Of a stretch of 64,000 nt of DNA, positions 45,150 through 57,100 are shown in pieces. Position numbers and translations under genes: made by a program. Position 1 is the first letter of the stretch, and every line of letters begins with the position of its first letter. The notes under the pieces are model-generated. The model did no database searches. It saw only the letters and a list, made by a program, of their open reading frames with translations, and was not told where the DNA came from. Source of the DNA: Diplolepis rosae (Eukaryota > Arthropoda > Insecta > Hymenoptera > Diplolepididae); NCBI GenBank assembly GCA_030998225.1, contig JAPYXD010000680.1:8742001-8806000 (forward strand), written 5' to 3'.

Positions 45150-48100
45150 TTAAACAATCGGCCAATCACCCTTAGACCTGTAAGGTCTCTTTCGTGTAAT
45201 AATAAATTCTCTTGATATATCGTTTGCTTTTTTCTGTCCGTCTACGCTAGCTAAGAGAATTTTTTCTGTGTGTAGGCTCACTTTCTCAAATACGACAAGC
45301 TCATAAGTTCTTGCTTTCCATGTTGCTACTTTCGAGTTGACTGCAATTCCAATAACTTTACCATTTTGAAGTAATCCTGCACCTTTCTCATACTTAATTG
45401 AAATAAATTTTCTTAGTTATGTAAAAAGTAATTTTTATAAATGCAGAATCAATACACATAGTTACACTGAGAAACTTTCTATGCGTGAGTAAATGACAAA
45501 ACTTTACCACAGTTTAGTATTTGTTTGTTAGCATTTGAAGTAACGGAAAAGGAGGTACAAATGTCAACTATTTGTATCGTGAAATCAAAGCCTGATATTG
45601 CTGTGCAATTTTATCATTTATTTATATAAAGAGTTTTTCAGTGTACAGTGAACTACAAAATTCAAAATATGTTCTTCAAACTGTAATTACTATCCTTTAG
45701 TGGCAGCGTTGCCATTGCTACTGATTTATCAGGAGTTCTACTGATTTTTGAGAGTGGCTACTGATATACTGATTTTCTTTAAAGTCTCCTGATTTCTTTT
45801 CGGCACTTGAGCAAAGTGCACAGGAGCCTATAGAGGAATAGGGGAACAGGATTTAGCCAATGCGATTGTCGTCGCACGAACCCCAGGCGATCATCTCATT
45901 GGTTAAATGCTGTTCCCCTATTCCTCAATCACCCTATTCTCCTCGATGTAGGATTGCATTGCTTATTATTTCAAAAATAATAATCATTTTCGCGTCAAGA
46001 GAATTTGAAATTTTCCCGCGAGGATATTTAAGGTGGCTGACGAATCCGCGAACTCATTGGTTGAAAAATGTGAAAGAATGATGTTTACAACTGAAAAATG
46101 CTTCATTTCATGTCATTTTGCTTTTATATAATGAAATTATATTATTTAAGAGTATTTTAATTATTTTAAGAATAATTCACAATTTTTATAAATATCCTGA
46201 TTTTTTGTTAAGTCTCCTGATAAAAAGCTCCTGACTTTTTGTCTCGACCATTGGCAACGCTGTTTAGTGGACTAGTCCGTAACATTAGTAAAAAGATACT
46301 GATTGAAGCTGAGAGAGTGTAGCACCAAATTGTTTTATTTAGAAAAGTAAACTTGCGCTTAGAAAAACATAGTCTTTCCAACTTTTGACATAGGAAGAAA
46401 AATTGCATTTATATCGTAAGAGTTTCTATTTTTCTGAAATAAATTAACGGGATATTCTACTTTGAAATGTTAACAAAATCGAATTTTTTATTGGATCTAT
46501 AACTTAATTGGTGTGTTTTTTTATTTATTATTAATTTATTTATTATTGTTCAAAGTATTGCCCATCTGAAGCTATGACTTTTCCTATCTTTCTGGCAATT
46601 TGTGGATTCCATCCCAAAAGAACTGCGCCGGCTTGGCGGCCAAGAATGAATCAAGCCAATTTTTGATACTCTATTCTGATGTGAACCGTATTCCAGTGAG
46701 GGCGTTTTGCATCGACCGGAACAAATGGCAGTCAGAAGGAGAAAGGTCTGGGCTATAAGGCGGTTGGGGTAAAACTTCCCATCCACTGTTTTCCAAATAG
46801 TTGTCAACCGGAGTAGCAACATGGGGCCGAGCGTCGTCATGATGGAAAATTATTGCCTCGTGTCTGGTCGCATATTCCGGGCGTTTTTCGGCTATTTCTC
46901 TCTTCAAACGGATTATTTGTGTTCGGTAGCGTTCTCCATTGATGGTTTCACCCGGTTTTGGCAGCTCAAAATACAGCACACCCTTCTGATCCCACCAAAT
47001 ACAGAGCATTACCTTCGCGCCATGGATATTCGGCTTTGCCGTTGATTTGGCTAGTTGGCCGGGTTTTACATATGATTTTTTGCGCTTGGGGTTGTCGTAA
47101 TGGATCCATTTTTCATCACCAGTAACAACCCGATGCAAAAATGACTTCTTTTTGTGGCGTTCCAGCAGCATTTCGAACATGCAAAACCGCCTTTCAACGT
47201 CTCTCGGCTTGAGTTCATGTGGAATTCAATTTCCTTGCTTTTGAATGTATCCGGCTGCTTTCAAACGTTTTGAAATGGCTGCTTGAGTGACTTCCAAAGA
47301 TTCTGCGCGTTCTTCTTGTGTTTGACAACAATCTTCATCGTATAATGTTTCCAGTTCTTCATCTTCAAACTTTTTTGGCTGCCCAGGACGTTCTTCGTCT
47401 TCCAAGCCAAAATCACCACTTTTAAATCGTGCAAACCACTTTTGGCACGTTTGCTCAGCTAGAGCATGTTCACCATAAACTTCCACCAAAATGCGATCAC
47501 TTTCGGCAGCAGTTTTCTTCATATTAAAGTGATGAAGAAGAACTCCCCGCAAAAACACTTTTTCAGGCACAAAGTTCGACATATTTGAGTAAAAAAAAAT
47601 TATTGTTGTTTACGCTTGAAATCAATGACATATGCTGAAAAAGACGCATAATGACAGTAGCTTTCCAAGGCATGTTCGGAATATTGGAACGATGGAATAA
47701 TAATCAAGTTACGCCATCTCTTAGCAAACCGCACGAATTAAGTTATATATCCAATATTTTATGGAAGTATAAACTTTTAAAAATCCACTTCTCAGGTGTG
47801 TTATATCAAACTGAAATCACAGATTCAACGTTAGTCAAAATTCATATAAAATTTGCACACTTAAAACTTTGAAAGCGTTTTTCTCAAAACGATCTTATTT
47901 TATCGAGCGTAGGAAATAAAAAAATGATCCTATCTTTCTCCAAAGATACAATTTTCTACATATTAGTAGCTCTAGCCTGTAGTAAAATTATAATTTTTTA
48001 ATAATAATTAATATTTTTTATTGATAATAAAACAAGCCAAAAATCGTGATTTTTCAATTTTTATCTTTTAACTTTAAAAATAATATTTTATTTCTATTTT

Positions 48101-51100
48101 AAATAGATAAATTTTTTCCGAACTATAGCGAAATCTTGTTTATTCAATACACGGAGAAAAATGGATTATAAAGTTCAATATCCGGGTCCAGTGACTATAG
48201 GACAACCATTCAAATTATACAAGCTATTATCTTTATATAAAACAAGTTTCCTAAAAAATACCTATTTTACTGCCCGTCACAGTAGAATACCCCTTAACAA
48301 GTCATACAATTTTAGTTTCTTACCTCTGAAAAGGTTGTTTTGCTTTTTGATAGTCCGCAGAGCTGAGTATATGCAATATCTAACTTATACCACTCATTGC
48401 ACACGTATCTATCGTAAAGTCTATATTCCTTCTGCTTTACTTCACCAAATAAAATAAATTTTATTGCATTATTTATTTCATATGCACAATAGCTAGCTTC
48501 TCCTGTCACATTGTATATATCTTTAGCCCAAAGAGCTGGCGTGAACAAATTATCTTGCATTACATCATGAAACTACAAAAGTCATTAAAATCTATATCAA
48601 TGTGGATATTGCGTTTTAATGAATCCTGTACTGAAAAAAGGTGTATTCTTATTAATTAATAGGTGTTTTTGTTAATAATGTGGATTTATAGACTAATGTC
48701 GAGATTTGTACAAAAAAAAAAACGTTTTGCGAGAAAGTTTAATAACATTCTTTCATTTGAAAAAAATGGCTGCTGAAAGTTATCGATTGTTGATTGAAGC
48801 TTAGGGTGAACTTGTTCTAACCCAAGAAACTTGTGAAAAATGGTTTAAACTCTTTAAAAGTGGTAATTTTGATGTAAAAGGCAAGGAGCATGCAGGTCAG
48901 CCGAAAAAGTTTGAAGATATAGATTTTTAAGAGATTATTGGATCAAGACTCAACTCGAACGTTATAACGATTGGGTGAAGCATTGGATGTTAGCCAATCC
49001 ATCATTTCCGAATGTCTACACACATTAGAAAGATTCTAGAAGAAAGGAAAATGGGTTTTATATGAATTGAAGAAGACATTGAAAGGCGAGGAACTGCTTG
49101 TGGAATTTTGCTCGACAGACAGAAAAGACAAGGTTTTTTGCATCGAGTTGTGACAAGTAATAGAAAATGGATTTATTTCGACAACGCAAAGCGCAAAAAA
49201 TCATATTACGAGCTGCAAAAACCAAGTGAAATGATTACTGGCGATAGATACGGACAATTGATAAAACTGGACCGAGCATTAAAGAAAAAACGACCAGAAT
49301 ACGACCAAACACACGATAAAGTCAGTTTTCAAAATGACAATGCTCGGCCCCGTGTTGAAAAGTGTGTATAAAACTATTCGGAAAATGTCAAATGGGATAT
49401 CGTACCCCACCCGCCGTATCCACAGGACCTTGCGTCGTCTTTCTTTCTTTCTTTCTTTCATTCTTTCTTTCTTTTTTCACTTAAACACATCAGTGCAAGG
49501 ACACGAGAAAGTCAAACGGGAGCGAAAAACAAAACAAACGGCAAACGAAACCACCCGCAATCCAGGGCAGAGGCAGGCAAGCTTCGAACAAACAGTTCAC
49601 GAGCTCGGGAGTCGCAAAGAAGCGATCACAACTAAATATATGAATAAGAACCAGCCGAAAATTCCACTCATCGAGAGAACGCCACATTGAATTCGGACCA
49701 GACACCATCACAGTCGGATTACACACGAACAAACACGTCCGGCCGTGGCCGAAACGACGACCGGAATCGACTTGGCGTCTTCGGACCCACTTATTTCGAT
49801 CGATGCAGCAGACATTTCGAAAAACACTTCCATTCTCAGGGAGAAGTGAAAATTCGGCTTGATGAATGGTTGGCCTCAAAAAACGAACAGTAACTTTATT
49901 AATATGCATTTTCTAAACATTTTTTATTGTTCCCTCACTTATTTTTATGACTCACTGTTAAAAGTGCAATGTTGCCTCGCCTTCGTTCTTCCACATCGTT
50001 ATTAAACACTTTTATATCTATAACTCTGATTTGTTGATTTCTATTGGTGTCAATTCCAAGGGCAACCCATGCTTGGTACACAGTTATTAAAGAACCATTA
50101 AATTTAACTTCTTCGATACGAGAAGCTTCGCAGCCAACAGTCAAAGCCCGATTCACGGCAATAAGAACCCCAGAAAAGACGTTTTCCACATGGTCTAAAG
50201 AAATAAATTAATTTACCAATGCCTTGAATGTTCACGTAAAAAAGCAGAAATTTCTCATTTTGTCTAGATTATTTTTACACCTAAATCAGTAAAAATTCAA
50301 CAGAATTAATGTCAGTGATGCAAGAAAATGATCATGGAGCGGCGGTAGACCTGGATGTGTCTCTACTAGAAGGGTGACTATATTCTGGGGACAATGAGAT
50401 GCGCGGCTTCTCGAGAGGCAGTCCTGAAAAATAAGCACCGAAAGGCCGCGCATGAAGCCAAACAGGCACCACTAAAAGGCAGCAAAGCTCGGTGTAGTTC
50501 GCCTATAGAACATAATTGCACATATTCACCGTTAGGATACAGAGGAAGTAGTGTACCTTATTAGAAACTACAATTATACTAATACAAAGCATACATAAAC
50601 CTGATGTGCTTTTATTGTGAAAGAGAAAACCAAGTAAGGCCTCACGAGTGCTGACTAAAAATTTCCTCATGGAGAAGTAAAAAAATATCTGCTCTGGCCA
50701 TTACTGAAACAATGTTACTAAGAAATCTGACGCACTGGATATTTAATTTAATACATCATTTTCTTGATCAATCTGTTGAACTATTAAATAATATTAAAAC
50801 GATCATTCAAAAGCTATTGTTAAATAACGATATTTCAACTACCGGCGGAGATTCCCAAACATAGAAACTAATGAGACCTTCAAATTTTCCTCCTTTACAT
50901 GTTTTTTACTTTTTGACAGATTTACAGTTTGACATTTGATACTGATTTATATTCTGAATTGTGCTAATTATAATAATTCTATTCAGTAAAGGATTTCCTA
51001 AAGAAATCAAAGCACACGGAAAAAAATGTGTAGCTGTCACAACGATTTTTTAGGTAATATCAGCCATATTTACGGTTAGGATAGTTAATAATATAGTTAT

Positions 51101-54100
51101 AAGTTTCTTTGTACCAGCTACACATTTGTTTCCGTGTAAGTTGTAATGCTATACTTAATTTTTAATGTTATAGCACGCCTTTGGCACCGAGCTTCCACCA
51201 GTAAATCTCAGGATATCAAATCAAACGATTTTATTCACGTCTCCTATAAAGCACAGCAAAGCGATTTTTACTGGGCGCCAGACCGACAAGGTCACCTTAG
51301 TTCGATAATTCAAAAGAAACAAAAAGGGGAGTGAAAGCGTCAGGTTCGAAATTAATGTGGGGGGGGGGGTTCCTGGTGGAAACTATGTGTACCGGACTTT
51401 CGGCTAGCCCAGCTTGAAGTCGGTAGAGTGGGGGAGTTTTTGGGGCGGAATATGCCAAAAAAAGGTTTCCTAACCGAAGGATGAAACAACTAGGCCAGGT
51501 CAACAAAAATGAAACAAATTTATTTAAAATTACAGTCCAGTTTACCCGACAATGGATCGCGTCAACTTACAGCTATATAAAAAAATATTAAACGGGGAAA
51601 AATTGAAAGCGAACAAGAATAAAAAAGGGGGAGGAGCGCCAATGGTCAAAAACGGAAAATTCTAAAATATAGTACCAAGGGAGAAATTAAGGTAGCTAAG
51701 CCTTGGGGTTAGGCCACTCCGTCGGGTACTCAGGACCCAGGTAATTTTTCTTTGTTAAGAAATTTGTTACAGAAAATGAAAACGGGGGGGGGGGGCGGTA
51801 ACACTTTTCCAGGGTCTTAGTTCGAGGCCCAGTATTCAAAAAAATCACTAAGTGGAGGTCCAATCCGGGAATCCACCCTGTCACGTGCCAAATTACTGAA
51901 CTAAAAACCAACTTTAACGAAAACTGTGGCCACGTGTAGGTAGGGTTCCTGGAGAGGATAAAATAATGAGTGACCTCAGCTCAACAAAGGCAACACTGCG
52001 AAAACCGACGGCTTCGTTGTCTGCCATTCAATGAAGTCCCCGGAAGTCCAAAAAAACACTCTTAAATTTATTTACAAAATAGAAAGGCTGCTGATGACAG
52101 TGTTCGCAGATAGTGTACGTAAACGGCCCCCACCCAAGAGGCGTCGATCTTATTTTGTCTTCCTCATTCAAACAACCTATGGCAGTGGAGTGAGGAAGAA
52201 GCCATGAGCTGGTGGGGGCCGTTTATGTCCACGTTCTGCGAACACTGGCTGATGAAGTAGGACCACGCTGTCGCTTGCCGGTCGCTCGTGCCTTCTTGTT
52301 ACTTCCCCTACCGCTGGTCCGGTGCGCTGATTGGCTGGCGGCCCACTTCTGCTACGATCTAGCGTAGAGTTATTTCAGGGACGTGTTGAAGAGGAGCCTG
52401 CAGTACCCCTACGTCAACATTCCCGGTAAAATTTTCGGACTCAAGTCGTCAGCGGGTGTTGCTCCAGTCTCCTTCCCCTCCGTTGACATCCATACTATAA
52501 TTATAATTTTGGCCTCACTTGCCCATCCGTAATAACGAGGAGTCTTGCGGTGATCCGATAAAAGGGGTGGCATGTCACAGGCCTGGGCTATAGGTGCCTC
52601 TCTAGTGAAATTAGATGTCGAGACTGGAGTTACCCATGGCACGATCTTCGAGGTTCCACGACAGGTGGAGGAGTCGTCTAGGATCCTTGCGGCAGGAAAC
52701 GCAGCACAAGTCCTAGGGGCATCTTCAAAGGGTGTCCAAATCATGGGTTGACGAAGGTGTAAACTGGTCGATAATGGGCGGCAATACTTGTGGATGACAG
52801 GCTCGGTAAAAGTCGGTGAGATCGACATCCTTTTGGGCCATGCGAGAGCGTAAGTCGTGAGTACGTCCTTTCGATCCTTATTTCCCTCGACATTCCGCGA
52901 TGCTTTTGGATATACATAAATAAAACAACAACAAAAACACAACAATAGATCCTTAATATAAAAATGCTAAATATAGCCCCTGGTCCTGGAGTACCATGCA
53001 GCCTCTGAGGAACCCTTCAGTTCGATAAAAAAAAATAAAAATTGGACGTTCTGAATTTGAATATTAATAAATCATATATTTAATTCATGATTGAGTTGCA
53101 AAATTTTGCATCGTCACAAAGTATATTTAAAAAAATTTATGTGCGTTTCCACGTGTGACATGTAAAAAAAGGGATGTAAACAGGAACAAAAATTTCACAA
53201 TTCAGAATATCAATCATTGTCAAATGCCAAAACGTAAATCTGTCAAAAAGTAAAAAACATCCGAAAGAAAGAAAATTTAAAGGTCTCATTAGTTTCTATG
53301 TTCGGGAATCTCTGCCGGCAGTCGGGGCATCGTACGGCTGTGTGAGATGTCCATAAGCAAACGAAGGGTCGTGCGACTCTCGCCTCTATAGCAAATGCGA
53401 CTTGACACGTTTTCAATTGGAACAGCAGTATTTAAAAAGACTTCAAGTTGCTTTTATGAAAATGCATTTGCTATTGTTCCCTGTGTTGCTTTTGTGAAAA
53501 TTGATGATCATTGAAATTTAATCCCTTAATCAGATGATGGATTTATAGGAATGCATCGGATTTCATCCAATAGGATTTGAAAACAAAACCCAGCTGTTAC
53601 CTGTAGATATGAAATAGGGGTTAAGGAAATAAATAAAGCCAGTGAACCTTCACCTTTATGTCAGCGGCTTCTGAGACAGTAACGTCGCTTTCTATAAAAC
53701 TTTTGGAATTCAATTTAAGATTCTCAAGACCTAGTAAAGATCCTGCCTATTTCGATTATTTTGGTATAAATGTATTTTGTGCTTTAGAGTTTGTCTCTTC
53801 AATTTTGCTTTGTGTAGTAGAGATTTTATCTTATCAAATTAATTATATCGTTAGACTAATAGCGGCATTTAAGAATTTAAATTTAATTTATTTTTCCTAG
53901 TTTAGTATATTAGACCGAAAGCTCCTTTAGGTTAACATTCCCCCTTGGTCTTCGAATTTGGTTGTGACATGGCTAGTATTCATATACGCAATTTCAAATT
54001 TCTCACCGAGTAAGTACTATATTCATACATGTTGAAGTCTAACGTGTCTTTCTTTTTATTTGTCGGATTTATTTTTCTAACTACACTTTGTAAAGGATCA

Positions 54101-57100
54101 CCTTCCTCTTCGAAATGAACATCTGTATATTACAGTACTAAAATTTAACATAGGTCAAGACAGATGCCCCTCAATTGTATTTTTTAAGCCTCGAACCATC
54201 TGTTTATGATTGAGGAAACAGATTTCCAAATTTATTGTGGATCTTTTCCAAATCGTCAGAAATACTTTACTTTATTACTTCTCTAGCCCCGTTCCGCTTT
54301 CGAAGAAACTTACTTCAGGTACTTGAACCTTTGCATAGCCATGACATCGACTACGTCATTAGCAACCCCACCTCTAAACTGTATTATTTCTCACCCGAGA
54401 ATTCCGAATTTTATCTGTAAGTCAGTCGAAAACAAGTCAAAAACGGAAGCATCTCTTCTTAAATATCGGCTCCCTCACTCGCTCGCGAATTACATACTAT
54501 GTACAGCAAGACATGTTCTTATAGTAGTAAATTGTTTAACTGAGCTTTACATTTCATTTATTTTTATCCTTGTTCCTTAAGGGAACAAGGAGTGATCATC
54601 GATACAAGCCAACGTATACACATAAGCTTGTCCTGTTAGTGGTCCGCAGCGCAACAATACATATTATTGATATAGCATGTTTGTAGTGCACCAAGTCGTA
54701 AATGGACACCCTCAATACCGCTCTACAGAAACTCGAAACATTTTTTCGGGACGTATTTTGCAAATATATCGTGGGCGCTATGGAGCTCGCTAATTTTGGG
54801 ACGCGACCGAGGTATTCAGTCCTCAACTCCACCCTGCAATATTATGAATAGGAATGGTATCGAAAACATTTCAATCATTGCAATTATTACTCTGCGATAA
54901 AATAAAAATTAGAAGGTGGAGCAGTAAATACAATAATTCTATTTTTCAGAGATAAAAACTAAAAAAACATCATATACCTGTCACTAAAGGAAGTACAGTG
55001 ATTCACCATTTGCGAAACGTTTCCACCGTCAAGGTTGGCTATTGTTAGATCTGAGATAAAAGTAACTGTGTCTCTTTCCAACCAATTGTCAACCCTGACG
55101 GTGGAGATGTTCTTCAAATGGTGAACAACTGCACTACCTTCAATGAAAAGTATATGATGTTTTTCTAGATTTTATCGCTAAAAAATAAAATTATCGTACT
55201 TATTCCTACACCTTCTAATTTAAATTTGACTGCAGAATCATAACAGCAATGATTTAAATGTTTATAACCGTTCTGATTCATAATATTGCAGGGTCAGTGT
55301 ATTCCATTTTTATTTTAAAAAGTAACGTGATAGTACACTTTAGTTTCCAGATTTGTAACCCACAGAAAAAACGTACCAAAATGACCCATCACTTGCTGAG
55401 AAAAAAATTCTTATTGTATGCAATTGTATTATAATTTTCTATTCCGCATTTTTCGATAAATGCATAAAAATCCTAAGAACTATTAAACTGTAAGACCTAA
55501 TTTGTTTTCCTGAATTCAATTAGAAATAAATAAAATATTATGGAACAAATACACTTGAAATCTTTCATACTTTGTCCAATTATTAGTTGATTTCTTAAAC
55601 CTTTTAAAATTCTTCAAAATCATCTGACGTCTTTCACAAGTTTATAGACAAATAAAATTGGTTATTCTACTATGGGGCAGCCATCTTATATATTCAGTTG
55701 TAATATCAAAATATTATATAACTGAATATTCAAGATAGCTGTTATATATTATATCGTTCAATAAGTCCTTAGAAAATCCAGGAGATGGTGCTCGTAGTAT
55801 CCAAAATGGTTTAGTTTTAGTAAACATCATTATTCACTAGACATCTGTTAAAGTCTCAGCTATATCGATCACACGGTTTCATTTTCACTGTCGCTTGAAG
55901 CAAAAGACTTCTGTGTATTTAGAAAAATGGAAAAAAAGTGAGTTTCGAGCGGTGGTATTTAAGATGCTTAACACCGAAAGAGATCAAAGCTGAGTTGGAT
56001 GAGTTCACGGCACACCTGCTCCTGTGTTTGCAACTGATTACAATTGGATAAATGAGCTTAAACGTGGCCGTACATCCACAAAAGATGAACAGCGTTCGGG
56101 ACGTTCAGTGGAAATGAATACTCCCGAAATGATTGAAAAAATCCACGATATGGTTTTGAGTGATCGACGAATCAAAGTGCGCGAAATAGTCGAGGCCACA
56201 GGCATATTGCAAGGTACAGTGTTTTCAATATCGCATGAAAAATTGGGTGTGAAAAAATCTCGGCAAGATGGGTGCCGCGTTTGCTCTGATGGGAGAATAA
56301 ACGCTATCGTGTGGTGGACTCTGAGGCTATTTTGGCGCTTTTCAATCGCAATCCTGACGAATTTCTGCGATAATACATAACGCTAGATGAAACATGGATA
56401 CGCCACTACACTCAAAAATCACAGTCAAAACAGTCGAAAGAGTAGGTCATCGCCCAAACAGATGCCAATTTTGAGAACCTTTGGAAATCCTACTTTTTGA
56501 ACGGCTTAAAAAAGTTGAAGAAACGCTTGGGAAAGTGTATAGTTAAAAGGAGATTATGTTGAAAAAAAAAATCTACACAAAGTAATTTGTTATTCTATCT
56601 TTTTATAAGGACTTATCGAACGACCCTCGTATTAATCTTAAATATAAATTTTTCTCTGTGTAAAGTTTGCTAAATATTCTAAATCTCCTTGAAATATTTT
56701 TAAATATTTTCGAATTGAATTATTTGTCTATCCTCAGAGATTGATATCTTCAAGTTTAAACTCACTGGAATAGTGCATTATCGACACTACATATGGCATA
56801 GATCCTTTTGGAAGTGGCTTCCCATCAACTTTCCCCTCCAATAACAATATAGATTCTGTATAAAAGCATGAAATTGAAAACTAGTATATTATGTGCCTAG
56901 ACGCAAAATGAGGGTTATTACGCGACGAGCGACAATGCTCGCAGGAGATTGTAACCAAGGCGTAGTCGAGGCGCGATCAGTCCTGCGTGCATTTTAAGCG
57001 AGTCTCGTAATTACCCGAATTGTGTGCATTGGCACATATTCTATTTCATGTGACATCGGTGCGTATTCGAGTTTTTATGCGTACACTCGAATCTAATCTA

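Noticed and set aside
49490..49909. 139-codon minus-strand frame
   Set aside because: Covers the GAAA-tailed insert and mariner antisense; not a coherent protein.
52409..52945. 178-codon minus-strand frame as a host gene
   Set aside because: Inside a TIR-bounded element, no recognised domain and no splice context; kept only as part of that element.
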